A stretch of DNA of 64,000 bases from Muraenolepis orangiensis (GCA_027704905.1 CM051001.1:25432237-25496236), one strand, 5' to 3'; positions 11,614-26,707 are shown, numbered from the stretch's first letter. Program-made: numbers and translations. Notes: generated by a model not told the origin, from the sequence alone.

Positions 11614-13769
11614 TTCATTTGCACGCAAATGAGTAAAAAAGGTACAACGGTAGAAAATATGTAGAAAAATCTAAAACTAGGAATGGGATGTGAAAAGCAG
11701 TAACCAATGAGGCCTGTGAGGTGACACAACTTGTATGGGCTGCACTGCGGGTGACTCCAGAGGGCACATGGCAACTTAGATTTTGTAACAACAGTGGCAG
11801 GAAGACCAGATACTCAGAGCTATTAAGACAATGAGAAATGGTTTTGTCTTGGGACACCAAGACCAGAAACCCCAAAACCAAGGATTGTACCCGTTACATG
11901 GTTGTTTTACACAAATCTACAAGCTGTGTGAGAAAGTGCAGCATTACACAGCAGCCACTAATGCATCAATATGTAGTCTGTGAAATTTGAATGTGGATTT
12001 AATTAATGACCAACTAATATATGGGTCTCTGAGCCCAATTTCCTTACATAAGGCAACATAAATCATTGCAAAACTGTATTGAGAGCCAAGTGAGTTCAGA
12101 TAATTGCTCTATACTGCAGGTTGGCTGGAAGCCTTGGAAACATTATTCAAATCATCGGTCTCAGATGGGTTTGCAATAATCCATGAGCCACAGATGGGGA
12201 ATGTAGAAAAAACGGGCCAGAAGATAAAAAATAAATACGGAATAAGTTCCAAGTGATGACGTCGGCCCGTTGGACTGTTCACCCCTTCACCGGACACGCT
12301 GCTGACCGTCGAGGTCGTCAGTTGTTTGTGAGGACAGCGTGCCTTTGCTACTATTAGCCGCTACTACTAGGTCAGCCAATTCCGCTGATGCCCACATTCT
12401 GGGGTCGCAGTGGGTAAAATTCTCGCCAAACTTCTCTGAATGTGAATATGAGAGGCAGTTTAATACACACCTGACCATTCTTTCCTTCAGGGACGATCCC
12501 TGAGCTTTGGAGGTAATTCTCCCTGAATGACGCATACACAACGCATGAATGAGGCATGTTCTGCTTTGAGGGAACTATATACTGTATACTTTATTTTACA
12601 ATATACAACATTTTAGCACTATGAAAAAAATGAATACAGAATTATAATTGTAAATCAAACTCGGTGGCTGTCCAAATTGACCGTACTGACAGCGCAACTC
12701 GAAAAGGCATTTTGATTTTGCTCAGTTTTTTTCTTCTTTCAGAGCCATTTCTAATATGTCTGTAAGATTGATGCAACGCATGAAAACAGCAAGATGATAT
12801 TCAAGGTAATTATTTTTTGCAATAACATTCTTTACTTGCACCAGTATATGTTCCAACAGAAAATCTATGCTTAGAATTTCATTTCAAAAGACAGTACAAG
12901 AAAAACAAGCAAATAACCAATGCCATATTTGAAGAATTACTTCACAGTGTCGTGACCAAACAAGCAAGGCTCCCCTCCTACTATTTTCTTTCTAACCCCT
13001 GGGCCATGCGATTCACCTGGGACCACCCAGTGACTGGGGGGTACAGATCGGATTTTGGGCTCTGAAGAGCTACAATAACATTTTTATGCAGAAAACATCA
13101 ATAAAAACATTGCAAAGCAACCTTGTCAGAAGGAAAACAAATCCTCAGGCATTATAAAATTTGTTCTGACATATTCCATCGTTCAATGCATGCAGGACTT
13201 CAATACTTATTAACAATTTATTTTTGGAAAAAGATATTTCCATTGTTGGAATATTTTCCCCCATTTACAAAGGTGTAGCAGTGGACAGCAATTCAATACC
13301 ATCATTACCTTTTCAAGAATATCTTTGAAAATAAAAAAAATGTCAAGCCACATATAAAGAGTTCTCCACTGAAACTATGCTACCCTATCCTGTACACCAG
13401 AACACATTTCAGCCACACTTTTCAGTGACATGTCTATTGAAGTCACATGGGAATAGCGCACTGCCACAATTGACTAACTGGACGACGCTTGCTTATCACT
13501 TACAATGGCTGTTATAGCACTTTGTTTGGTTTTAATGCGAACGCTATCATCCAAGGTGGCATCAGATGACGAAATGAAAGCACAAAAATAGAATGCCTGC
13601 ATCACTGTCTTGCATTAAATGTTTTTAAACGTGCTATCTGCCAAGACCAATCTGCAACATTTTTGCTGACAGTAAAACAAAGTAAAGAATATAATAAAAA
13701 AAGAAACAACCACAATTTTTTACACACAAAACCGACATCATATGTAATGTTATTACATATTACATATTA

Positions 13770-14466
13770 ACAAACAGCAGAACTCCCACCCAGAGGCAGC
13801 CATTGTTATTGCAGGCGATTTCAATCATGCCAACTTAAAGACAAATGTCACCAGCATGTCTCCTGCTCTACAAGAGGAGAGAGAACATTAGACCATGTTT
13901 ACACCAACAAGGCTGATGCTTACAAAGCCATGCCCCTCCCCAACCTTGGACAGAGTGATCATATCTCTTTGTTCATGCTGCCTATGTACATACCACTTAT
14001 CAAGCGTGTGAAGCCCACCGTTAGGACAGTCAAAGTTTGGCCTGAGGGAGCAGACTTGTTGCAGAACCAGTTTCTACAAACAGATTGGAGTCTGTTTGCC
14101 TCCCAGTCTACCCTGGACTCCCACACCGACATCGACTCCTACACCTCCTCTGTTTTGGATTATATCAACTCCAGCATTGACACTGTCACCGACCTCAAAC
14201 AGATCACAACATTCCCCAACCAGAAGCTATGGATGGACAGAGAGGTCCGCCTACTCCTAAAGGCACGTGACGCTGCTTTTAGGTCGGGCGATGCACAGGC
14301 CTACTGTTTAGCTAGGGCTAACATGAACAAGGGCATCAAGCTGGCCAAGCTCAACCACAAGCTTAGGGTTGAAGACCACTTCAATAACTCTGATCCCCGA
14401 CGCATGTGGCAGGGCATCCAGGCCATTTCACCGAGGTCCTTACTGACACTTTCAACATGTCAGTAG
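13770..14466 (+). pseudogene. LINE endonuclease C-terminus and linker
   Basis: The frame before 13930 reads EAAIVIAGDFNHANLK, which holds the conserved Gly-Asp-Phe-Asn segment of LINE endonucleases. TLDHVYTN and LGQSDHISLFM follow; the Ser-Asp-His triplet is the catalytic C-terminal motif. A frame break lies between the early part and 13930-14466. The 178-codon continuation (KPTVRTVKVWPEGADLLQNQF onward) is the linker to the reverse transcriptase and ends at a stop at 14466. Confidence 0.8.
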
Positions 14467-14475
14467 CTTAGGCAG

Positions 14476-15024
14476 TTGTCACTAGCTCAGGCAGTGGTCC
14501 CAGTGTGCTTTAAAATCACCTCCATTGGGCCAGTGCCAAAACACTCCTCAGCAGCGAGCCTCAACAACTACCGCCCTGTTGCACTCACCCCCATCATCAT
14601 GAAGTGCTTCGAGAGGCTGGTCCTGGCTCAACTCAAATCTGGCCTCTCACCCTCACTGGATAAATACCAATTTGCCTATCGTGAGAACAGGAGCACGGAG
14701 GACGCCATTTCCTCAGCTCTTCACTCCGCTCTCTCCCACCTGGTTGAGAGCAACACCCACGTGAGAATGCTGTTCATAGACTTCAGCTCAGCATTTAACA
14801 CCATCATCACCTCCAAACTCATCTTTAAACTTGGTGACCTCATGAAAACCAAGAATCTTGACATTAACCCCTCTGTTTGTAACTGGTTATTAGACTTCCT
14901 AACCAACAGACCCGTCTGTCAGATTAGCCAATCTCACCGCCCAACGCATCGTTGGATTACCCCTCCCTGCAATAAACACTACCCACCACAAACAGTGTCT
15001 GAGGAAGGCACCAAAAAATTGTGA
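14476..15024 (+). pseudogene. LINE reverse transcriptase N-terminal half
   Basis: Visible RT blocks, in order, are LNNYRPVALTPIIMKCFERLV, QFAYRENRSTEDAI and the first catalytic Asp block RMLFIDFSSAFNTI. After LLDFLTNRP the sequence joins abruptly to the C-terminal tail (HYPPQTVSEEGTKKL), so the second catalytic block is gone. It would have copied LINE RNA at a nicked target site. Confidence 0.85.
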
Positions 15025-15521
15025 AAGACATCTCTCACCCCAACCATGGACTGTTTTCCCTCCTCCCCTCTGGGAGGCGCTGTAGAAACCTTTGTTCCAA
15101 TTCAAGCAGGCTTAGGAACAGCTTCTTCCCCTCAGCTGTCATCTCTCTGAACTCTGTACCACAATGACAGCCCCCCTCTGCTGCCGCCCCCCCTGCCCCC
15201 CACCTCTGCTCAATATATCCTATAATAATAATAATAATCACCTGCTTTGCATGCCCTGCACTGTAATTATAACTACCTACCTCTACCTATAGTTTACATA
15301 TTTATTGATAACATACCTGTATGATACCATGTACATTTTTACATTTGTACTGTACCTGCTGTATATATTTTAATCATCAACTGTTGATACAACTGCATAT
15401 TTCTGCTCACTACCTGCTGTATATACATTTATATATATTTATCCTGCTTTTCATAATTGCATATCCCTGATCACTACCTGTTAAATACTTGTATACTTAC
15501 CAGTATACATGTTGTGCTCAA

Positions 15522-15690
15522 TCCCAGGTGTTGCCCATCATAATCGGGGCCGGCTGAGGCTAATGAACACCTGGGATCTACCCTTCTTAAGGCTGCCGAA
15601 GACCGATGTCGGGGGCGAGACCGTTGAGAACTTCTGCCGAAGCCCGACGTCGGGGGCGAGACCGTTGAGAACCTTCTGCCGAAGACCGTA
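15522..15690 (+). repeat. Dispersed repeat, copy B, nested in the LINE 3' UTR
   Basis: Comparison with the second LINE copy (40070-40190) shows that this block is absent there. It replaces a short stretch of the 3' UTR. It starts TCCCAGGTGTTGCCCATC, folds with AACACCTGGGA, then carries two or three tandem units around GCCGAAG(A/C)CCGA(T/C)GTCGGGG and GCGAGACCGTTGAGAAC. It matches copy A at 7925-8110 in inverse orientation. Confidence 0.75.
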
Positions 15691-15828
15691 AACTGTAAAT
15701 GATATATTACCATGCACTTTACTGCAACATTTGCACTCTGGTTAGATGCCAAATGCTTTTTGCTGTGTGCTACGTGTGCTGTACACTGACAATACATTAC
15801 AATCTTATCTAATCTAATCTAATCTAAT

Positions 15829-18800
15829 GTGATGCAGGCGGCTACATCACAATCACATTTCCAGAACAACAATCCATTTCCACACAATACAAAAGTATGC
15901 AAGATGGCATACCTTTGTGCCAATAAAATAAAAATAAATACTCAGTATTAGTTTTTCACAGAGAATCTGTGGATACCCATTGCCCATATCTCAGCCTATG
16001 ACTGGTCAAAATATTTTAGATTTGACACACACGTATAAAGGTAAGCAGGTCTTCAGACAGTGAGGTACCACTTCGCCCATAGGGGGGATATTGTTTGCCT
16101 TCAAAGTTAAATGCTCAGCCCGGCCGTCGCTGTGGTTGGCGATGGCTATGGAAGGCGGTGTGGGGGGTGAAAACATATTGAAGCTGTGAAGAGCTTTAAT
16201 TTCCTGGTGAATTCCATGGTCAGCTAGCTTTCATTTTAGGAGCATAAGAGAGACCAGGGGTGTAAGGACTTTCCAATTCCTTTCCCATTCCAATTTTTTT
16301 ACAAGGCTGATGGCTGGGTCTGCAGTTTGTTCTCATAAAATAGCTTCAAAGTTTGATTGTTTTAATGTTTTCCATTTTTCGGATTTATTTATACATAGTT
16401 TAACGTCTCACAAATGGGACACAATAAGTTTAGGCCTTACACCTTGGGAACCTTTTTTGTTTCTAGCTATTGGCATTTGTGAATATGTCAGCCGTGTTTG
16501 ATACGTTGCTTGGGTAACGTATGACAATCACATGTAGCAAAGATGGCAAACTGTATTGCTCTATCAGCAACGCATAAATTATTCTCATAACTCAAGGGAA
16601 ACTACAGTTATCATTTTAAAGACTCAGTGTCAGGTTACATACAATGACTTTAATAGTGTAGCTTCTTTAGTGATAAAGACACAAAGGCAGCAAACAATAT
16701 ATTGTTTGAAGCTGATAGCCCTCTTGGACTTTACAACATACAGTGTTGTAAAGTGTTTACTTTCTATGCAAAAAGAAAAAGGAGATTTATTTTCTGTGCA
16801 ATCATTTTGATTTGGACCACAGGTTAGGTTCAGGTTCAACCCATGAAAGTGCATTTAAGCATACATTCGAAAACATGTTCTGCACCAAGCCTATAGCAAA
16901 ACCTGCAACACTGCAAAACACCTATTCTAAGATTTATTTGGTCAACAGCCTTTATCTGTGTTGACAAACCCCAGTCCATTTATTGGCTTCATATATCTCT
17001 TTGAACCCTGGCTATATTTCTGTAACAAAATGGCAAAACAAATACGTCTGGAACAAAGAAAGCCCTCTCTTTCAGCAAAATGTCAAACAAGACCAGTCTA
17101 AATTTAGTCTCTGGGCAATGGGTCTTTTAGGATATTGGCCAGCTTCAGAGAGGTGAAAAGACTCCAGTTATATTCTGACATGGTGTGTTTTGTATTATTT
17201 TGCCGAGTGGTTACTCCCCTGAGAATTTGTTTTTATATGATGGCCCTGGGCCTACAAGTATGCACCCCCGCCATTCGCAAAAATATATTTTACAACTTGG
17301 ATGTGCATTCAAATGTTGTAGCTTTGGTGTTCCACTCTCAGCCAAAAAGGCTCTGGGTTTGATCTCCATGGTTGGGCATCCTTAAACAAGATGCCTTACC
17401 CCTACTTGTTCCTTGATGAAATATCTGAAGGTATCTTTGTACCTTACCGTGCTGTTAAATGCATCAATGCACAGTCGATACAAATAGGCCTATAATAAAC
17501 AGTTTGCCTGCAGATGCTATATGTAGTAGAAGTAAGATCCGTGGAAAAGCAGGGATGGGATGTTCAGCTCACATCCAAATCTACATTGCGGGGGCTAAAG
17601 CAGGTGGAACGAAAAGCATGGTTTGCATAGGTAGCCAAGCAATCAAAGTCTGGTTGTAACCTGCCTTTAATTGTTGCTCAATAATTCTAACTCTTTGCTA
17701 CTTTTAATACACGGTTATTAGCCTATTTTATAGCCACACTTCTCTCACAGAGACAAGCTTTTAGCTTTTAGAGCAATTATGGATTGTCTGCTGTGTTGTG
17801 CAATCGAGGGACTTTGGCCAGCTGTTCCATGCTGACTATTAGCCGATGGATGACTATTATGCTCATCTATGTGCCTGGAGAGGCTAAAGGGTTTAGCAGC
17901 GGTCTCCATAGAACTCCAACTCGCCCATAGAATTAATTTGAAGGACTTTGGCAGTTCAACACTAAACATCTGCTGGAAGCAACTGCATTCTTTCCTTGCT
18001 AGCCTTTGCCCTGAAGAGTCTCACTACTGCTGTGATCTTTACCCTGACCATTTCTAGCACAATATCTGAAAATAACTGAAATAAACAATGCCTAAATTTA
18101 AACATCTAATCTAATACCTAAACTTAACCAGAAATACAGAAATCAGTAGACGTACACACCTGCTGCTATGCTAGCTTTTGTTGAGTGTTGCTCCTCTGTT
18201 TAAAAGCTCTGACCTTGGGCTCTAAGCTTTGTCGGCTCTGGAAAGTGTGTCCATTATGGCAATTAAGCGTTCTATGCTCAGTCTGAACTGTGGGTGGGGA
18301 GAGAGATGGGGCCTTCTGGAATTATTTTTCCCTGGGCATGGATACATGACACAACAGCCCCGATTAGCTACATTAGCCCAAATCTTAGCCTAGGCTAGCT
18401 TCACTGTTAGGGGTGGTTGCATAGCTTTCCTAAAGAGGCCAATACCTTTCCTGCTACACATATCCGGTAAATTTCTGACAACAATAATAACAGAGCGAAG
18501 ATAAGATATCTGAGGTTGGCAAATAATGCAAATATTCTCATACAGCACATCAAGACACAACATTTTACAGCAAAAACATTGTCTTCACTTCATGGCTGAA
18601 CCCAGATGTCACTGTATTCTTGGTGAAAGGAGAACTAATTCTGGGGGTCTGCAGAACTATAGTTTACCCTGTCAGGTTCAAATATGTAAACAACACATTA
18701 GAATAGGTGACAGTCAGCCTTGTTTGTATAGAGCAAGACCATAAAACGACATGGGGACTGGATCAGACAGATCAATGATGCGCAACTTGCTGACCTGACA

Positions 18801-19985
18801 GATACAAACACCTACTGCCCATCGTTCAAGCAATACATTTACAAAGTAAACCACACTGCACAATGACATAAGATGAGTCAGGGTTTGGAGGAACACAAGA
18901 TAATATAACAAGTAACATGTTAAAGTTAATATATTGTATAATATATCATATATTAAGATTATGTATCAATGCAATATAAAAGCATCAGCAGACAAATACA
19001 CTTGTAATAGTAGGAATAGTTGTCTCTGTGTCTAGTAGATGGTTGTCACAATACAAAACACACAGCTCATAGATATATATCTCAGTTTTGTTGAGATGTG
19101 TACTGGGTGAATGAAATGTGTCGCTGAGGATATATTCAAGTCCTTGACAAGACATGAGTTACTAAATGAGCGCTATTGGTCGTAATGCTGTGACGGACCA
19201 TTTTGTCATTGGTGTTAATGATACCGCTCCCAATATCATTATTAGGTTTGCTTCATTTAGTTTAAGTATTCCAAACATTAACTCAGACGACCAAATTGTC
19301 CCGTGCCTAGATTATGGTTATGGTTTTTGACACCATGGGCGCAGCATGAGCCAGAATAAAAAGCGTTGGGTTTTTAGTCAACGAGAGGATTAACCTTGAC
19401 TACCCGAGGTTCCCTGGATCGCAGAACACAGAGTCCAAGTTCAGCATAATACCTGTGGAGACACGTTTTAGCTCATTACTGGACTTCTTTCAGAGATCGC
19501 ATATATGCAATAGGCTTGCATTAATGGCTCAATAATCCCTGAAGTCTCTCTGTGGAACACATTCTCATGAGCCTAAGAGTCTGCAAACGATTGTCACTGC
19601 AGAGGCTGCTCAGGGTAATGGTCCTCTGCATTGGCGGCGAGTCGTGAACTCGCTGGCATCCTCATCAAAGGCTCATGTTTCAGACACAACCAACAGAACA
19701 ACAGGCCTTATCGTATCCAGACCACAGTGGTGGGTTATCGCTGTCCTTTACTCACTGTCCGCAAAGCAAGGGCTTTTCAACATTCACCTTATTTTACAAC
19801 ATAGTTTTAATGTAGGCCTAAACCACTATGGAAGATATAACTTATTTATATTTTTAGCTGTTTAACAGGGACTTGACACCAAGGAAGATGGGTGTTTAGC
19901 TCTATACTGTGCATAGCTTTATAGTAAACCAAATACAACTGTTACAATGATCAGCAACACACTTATAGCCATGGAAGATAGGGGC
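15829..19985. other. No feature recognised
   Basis: About 4 kb of unique-looking sequence. Small open frames (for example 16310-16501, 17135-17362, 17869-18057) lack domains and good splice signals. No repeat was recognised. Confidence 0.4.
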
Positions 19986-19989
19986 TAGA

Positions 19990-20055
19990 TGTATTATGTA
20001 TGTATCACTTTGGATAAAAGCGTCTGCTAAATTACTGTAATGTAATGTAATGTAT
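19990..20055 (+). repeat. L2-type retroelement 3' tail
   Basis: GGATAAAAGCGTCTGCTAAA followed by three (TGTAA) units is the well-known 3' end shared by fish L2 LINEs and the SINEs they mobilise. Only the tail is recognisable, so the body could be either kind of element. Confidence 0.75.
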
Positions 20056-20947
20056 TATGAGGTAGACAGGCTAGCTGTAACATAAGGCTAAAAAAGCACT
20101 TTATATTGTCCAGAGTTTTGATTATTGTAATATTATACTGCAGCTAGAGCTGCATTAGTAAAGAGTGAAGCTTTCAACGCCCAGATATGCAAAGGGTATA
20201 CACAAAGTAAATAGCTATCGTTTATTAGAGGGGACGATAATTACTAAAAAAATAACACCCACTTTAATGTCAGGACACTTTGTGTCAAACTCTTGTTTCC
20301 CTCTGTGGAAGCCCATAGGGGGAAACTGATAGAAGCCAGTCAATGATGTAACCTATGTTACATATGTTAAACCATAAAACATGCAGAAGCTCTCTCAGCT
20401 CGCTATGTTGTAACCATTTTACTATGCGTAACATTTTAGGTATAGCACAATGGTTACATTATCCGCTCTTGTTCGTATTAAAACAGAAATATATTTCCCA
20501 TTATGAACAAGTCCGGAAGAGGCGGTCTCTTCTACGCCATCTGTTCTTTACAGAGAAACAACCAACAGGAGAAAGTCAAAGGAGGGGCATTAGCTACCAC
20601 ATGTTATATCTATTAACCAGCTGTTCACTCCCAATAAAGCAATGGTACAATTGACAAGAATAAACTAAATCGCTCAATTTAAAGTTAACATCAGACGGTG
20701 GCACGACGTCCGCTAACAGCATCGCTAACACGGTACTTTCTGACAAGGGCTGGGCTTACTATGCCGAAACAGAGAAAGCTGATATGTATGATGCAACTGA
20801 ACCCCTCTTTTCAATTATAAGTACTCACTCAAATGCTAATGCCAAGCAGTATTTAGTGAGGGAAAACGCAACAACTTCCTGCTGCATTGAAATAAGCTAA
20901 CTAATTTATCATGTATTAGCAGTATGTAGTTGTTAGGATAACCGACT

Positions 20948-20963
20948 GGGGGGGGGGGGGGGG
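20948..20963. repeat. Poly-G tract (16)
   Basis: A G homopolymer followed by AGGGAG. It could form G-quadruplex structure on the + strand. Confidence 0.95.
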
Positions 20964-21498
20964 AGGGAGTCTGCATAGGGTGTCTTTGTAGGGTCTTACT
21001 TTTCATGCAATAGTTTTCATTGCATGAAATAGTTTTCATATTCTGGTGAATGGTTTACTAGGATAAACCGAAAGTTACCACGTGCTTTTGGTTTGGTTTT
21101 ACCCTGTCCTTGAAGAGAGATACAATATGGATACAATCATAGAAAAAATAAATGAAAAATATATAAATATATTAAATATAAACACAATATAAATATACAT
21201 ATGTATATATATATATATACATACACTGTATGTATAATTAATCTGTAATTCTTAGACATCAATTGTAGACAGTACTTCCAAAAAGTTTATGAAAAAATGA
21301 ATATCTAAAATGATATATATATGTATAAATCTTTAATAAGCTCAACTTGTTTAGTACATTATTAGGGTCAGGGGTCAGGACTTCCTCTGGCCTGTACTCC
21401 ATGTCCTGCATGTTTTTTAGATTTGTATAGTTGTTTGGCTGCTAAGCTATTGGAGAAATAAAACTGCATAAACAAAGCAAAGGCTTTCTAGGTTTATA

Positions 21499-21607
<109 letters not shown>

Positions 21608-24600
21608 CACAGTGTCAACAAAGGAATGCCTAAGATACTGCTTACAGAGTGACAAGATAATGATGCTCAATGATACACACACACACACACACAGTCCACA
21701 AACTGCGCACACACACACTCTACTTGAACAGCTGATAACTGGATACCCGATATTATCCCCTTCCACTCTCAGTGGGTTGCTCTGTGAGAATAAAAATGAA
21801 ACATGACCTCAAATTCAAAATAAAAAACATTTTATACTACTATACTGTGAATATGTGAGAGGTCTGAAAACAAGAAATGATCCACACCATGTGACTCTGT
21901 GTCAACCCCAGACAAACATGGCACATTTCTCATCATACGTGTATGTAAGAGCATTCAGCTCTCCTGCAGGTTTCCAATCTGTTCCTGAGCTAACCTTGTG
22001 TGCGATTCCTTCACCAGGCCATTCAGCATTCGACTTCCCACTCTTGTGCATCCCAAGTATTTGTGAAGTGCATAGTATATGTGGATGATGCAAAACACTC
22101 ATGTGTCAGCTTGCACAAATCTCATCATGACCACCGTGAGTCACGTAAAAGAAAGTTCCATAGCCTTGCAACTTTTTCCATGAGATGATGAGCAACTGTT
22201 AACGATTCCCAAAAATGATGCATTTGAGTAAGGCTGATTGCTGATGTACTTCCTCTCTGTCAGGTTCACTTCACTTTGATCGGCTTGATTGCTTGTTCCC
22301 ATAACACATTATTGCCCATTGTTGCTTTTTATTAAAATAATACACAATTACACAGGTTATGATGTAGTAATGTATTAAATATCCAGAAGGTTTGTGGTTC
22401 AAAACTGAATTAAGCTTTGTATTTGTGCATATTTTTCCTTGAGTATCTCTATTAGCAGCATGTTTCAACAAAAAAGTAGGTAGTTATAAATGAAAAATTG
22501 TGAACTTGGACCAGGATATCTTGTAATGTGTCACACTGAGCGAGAAAAACAATTTGAAAAGCATAATTACTGTATAACTGTTAAACTATAACTATTAAAC
22601 TACTAAAGCAGTTTAAGTCTATGCCTAAACTCTAGAGGCACTACTAGAGTCACTCAATTTCACACAAGATACAACAACTCCACAGACTTGAAATATACTG
22701 TGTGAAGTGGAGGTCTAAAGTATCTTAAACTGCCAGTGTAATTCACATCATATCACAACATCACATCACAACATACAAACATATCGTTTTTCTTGCTGAA
22801 TTTTTTTTTTACTACTAGTATGTATTTTTATTTATACACACAAAATACAGTTAAATTATGAGCGTAATCAAGTAATTATACACTGAAATAATAAACTCTT
22901 ATTGCAGGCAGATGCATAAAACTGAATGGATGATCTCAAGGTTTTGATACGACTGTTCTATTCATGCATCCATATTTTTCCATTTCAAGTGGTAAATTCT
23001 AACCTCCAATGATCCCCACAAGGCACACTCCCAACATTCTCAAATAATTGCTATTCCAGACAAAAACAAACCACAGATCATTTTCCTGTTTTTTTAAAGC
23101 ATATAAACGAATAGCATGAAGACTGGAACTTTCTGAAACCAAGAAAAGTAGTCCAAATATTTGTGTTTGAATGGTATATAAAGGCACAAAATCCACATGT
23201 GTTTAAGAAATGTCTCCAAATGTCTTCAAATGTCCTAACGCAAATGGCTATACTATTTGTGAAATAATAACTTGGTAATAACACTTCCTTCTCACCTGCA
23301 ATTCTAAAGTGAAAACCAATGGCTTATAACATATGTGAAGTGCGTCTATGAATCAGAACAAAACAGCGGGTAAATGGTTCCTTCTTTGCGTTTGGTACAT
23401 GGTAAGAAAAGCAACATCAATAATATCCATCCATACATTCATGACATCATCTCTGAGTCTAGACACTCAAACCCAGCTGTAGACAAGCTGTGGTCAGAAC
23501 CGGCCCGCAAGACTTGAAAACAGTGCTTTTAAAAGAGGACTGGAAGACAAGCATTTGATGGGTTCACCGGCCCCTACCCCCAAGCCCAGAGCATCCACAG
23601 CTTATTCTCTATACCTCTATCTTCGCCCGCATGCCCCCGACCAGCGAGGCATTCATCTAAAGGAGAGCTTCTTCAGAAACCCCTTTCTCGCAAGAGATTT
23701 GAGGCATTACCAAGTTATTGCTAGGAGGAATCAGTGTGATGTGGGTGCATCAGCTCTGGAGGTTCAAGGGCTGCAATGAGTGTGTCATTTAGAGTCTGAC
23801 TCCAACCTTGCCTCACAGTTCTGGGGGCATTGCCACCCTAATCCTTTGCCCCTGTTAAATAACTTTGTCACTGGCATATAGACCCAAAATGGGAAAAAAA
23901 TATGAAAAAAATATATATATATACATATATATATATATTTATTTATATTTATATATTTATATTCATTAAGGACTTAGCTGGTGCTATATTACTGAACTTC
24001 CAACGGAACTAACATCTGCCAATATCAAACCACAAAGGGAAACCATATGCATTATAATAAAGTATGCTTTATAGTATATAGTATATTTTCCAATTTAGCA
24101 ATTTATCTATCACAATTTAGCACTTAGACATATTTTATGGAATAATGTTGGTGAGAGGTATATGAGCATATCACTATTAGCTACTACTGCCCCCTTTTTG
24201 CCAGAGTCATATAATTCATAGCATATTACACAGAGTTCATGGGATCCTAGTCAGACCAAAGCAGGCAATTTAACAAGCTCCTGACATCCCAACGGGGAGC
24301 GTCCATCCAGACGTATGATGGATAGTTACTACAGTCCACTGTGTAGGCTGGCCCACTGATCTAGTCATCATACATCTTGGTGGACACTCCCTCTTGTCAT
24401 GTCCTGAGATGGTATAGTCACATTTTGAACAGCTTGTAATGGCTAATCACACTCATAGGGTCCCTAGAATTGAGTGCAAAACAATAGGATGCAGTTCAAT
24501 GCATAAAGAACTGTTGTATTTAATGTGTGTTTTGTACTGTGTCTCGAAGAACTAGTTGATGAACGAAATGTGTTTGTGAAATCGAAAAAACTAAACTAAG

Positions 24601-24819
24601 TTGTGTGTATCTTTGTGTTGCATTCCAGGGAATGTATTGCGGTGTGCATGTTCAGTTAAGTCAATGTTATTGATCCAGGCTATTTTCACAGGGTCTATTT
24701 TCTACATTTGCCATCCACGAGTTCACTTTGTGTTCTTTTCAAGGTTTTTCCGGGGTGAGAGATTTGTCAGAGCACACAGCCTCAGTATGGCAAACATTTA
24801 TGATGCCGCGGGCCACCCA

Positions 24820-24999
<180 letters not shown>

Positions 25000-26078
25000 T
25001 ACTCAGTCAAACACACACCACCTCAGTGGCAAAGACATTAGTGCCATTTATTAAACATCTAGGCCCAACATTACATTTTTTGTTCTTCACACAGTGTGAC
25101 TTTTTGGCTACATTTCTCATCATCAAAAACACTCGGTTGCCCCTCAAGGGTAATGGTAAGATGAGGAAAAATGTAGATGGGGGGGTCCATCCTAGATGAC
25201 CGATAAGGCTTTTTTGGTTTTGTTTGCGTCTGCCTGTCAGAAGAGCATCAGGATCAGTGCCATCTGTACAACATCCATGACATCGTAGAAATGTCGAAAA
25301 CAACACAATGTATAAAACACGATACATCTTTCAGGGACTGCATCGCTGGTGTGTTCATGACTTTCCGTTGTATCATGATGAACAGGGAACCAGTCAGCTG
25401 GATGAGATCAATTCTCAATAGAGCAAATTATGTTCAGACAATGGAACTCTTTGGCTGTATAGGTCAGCTCAATCAGTTGAGGGCAACATAACTGAATTAG
25501 CTGTGGGAACACCATGTCTTTCAGTTGAATAGTAGCTTGTCTGAGAAGAGGCGTGAAATAAACAAATTATAATAGTCTAAATTCAGTGTAATGGCTGGAT
25601 GATTTTCTGGCTGTGTATGGAGTGTGGGTTGCAATAGCATGCCGAAGGGTTTTGGGAGAATCACGTTCCTATTCCACTCCAGGAGGTCATGTCTGCTGAC
25701 TTTGGATGCCGTCTACGTTGCCATTTTTATGAAAACGTTGTTTGGTATATATTGGCCCATAAAAGCCCCCTGGGACAGGAAGTAGGATGAAGAAGCTTCC
25801 TAAATTATTCAAACCAAAGAAGTGGGAGCCGACGGAATATAGTTTCCACGGCTCTCGTGAGTTTCTCTCTTTGAGTTCCATATCCACTTAAAAAATGTAG
25901 GCGATCAAAACTCTCAACCAAGTTCCTTTTCACAATTTCTTTCCATTGCAAGTTGTTCTGTCATCCCTTCGCCATGTCTCGCTAAGTGGCTTTGACTCTG
26001 TCTTCGCCTGGTCATCATTCCTCCTCTTTCGACTGTTAGTGTTTTAGATCTCTGTTCCTCCTGGTGTTTCATAGATAT

Positions 26079-26082
<4 letters not shown>

Positions 26083-26119
<37 letters not shown>
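26083..26119. repeat. (TC)n microsatellite
   Basis: About 37 bp of pure TC. Confidence 0.97.
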
Positions 26120-26121
<2 letters not shown>

Positions 26122-26707
26122 AAAGCTCTTTTAAGATCTGGCACCTCTTCATTTATCACACACTTGAATGGAATCTATAGATCTGTTTGTTCACCACAGG
26201 CGTTATTCTAGAGATGTTAGATGTTTGCACACCCTAGTGAGATACATTAGGAGCAGAGTACAGATGATGTTATTGTATACAGCATTGTTTATATATACAC
26301 GTTTCAATATACTTTAATATGCATTCCCAGGTTGACGAGGTTTCACCAGCTGGACAACTTAGAAATGTAACTGAAAATTGAACATAAACATATTCCAGCA
26401 ATGTTATCAACTTACAAATGAGATTTCTCATTTATTATTCATCAATTATATCCCAACACTGTGTCTCATTTTATTCAAAACTAATTTTTGCCAGCATGAC
26501 TCAAATAAGCAACGGCACCAAGGGGGCTTGCAGAAATGTCAGGGAATAACTATGAGGCTTTTGAAAATTCACCAGCCGACCATCTAGATTAATGGGAAAA
26601 GGCTCAGCCCTGTTTTCCTTCCTCAGACACAACCTTGGGGCTGAATTTGGAGATTGACGCATTGCCACTCGTCATCAGTTTCTCGGCTAATGTGAACGGA
26701 AGCAACA

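Larger units (their letters stand above)
13770..15828 (+). mobile_element. L2/CR1-group LINE, 5'-truncated and internally deleted
   Basis: It reads, on the + strand, the C-terminal part of an AP-type endonuclease, a linker, the N-terminal half of a reverse transcriptase, a C-terminal ORF scrap, then a long 3' UTR ending in (TCTAA)n at about 15805-15828. The short tandem 3' repeat is typical of L2/CR1-group LINEs. The catalytic Phe-Ala-Asp-Asp region is deleted. A dispersed repeat has replaced part of the 3' UTR at 15522-15690. A second copy of the same family is at 39546-40312. Confidence 0.85.
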
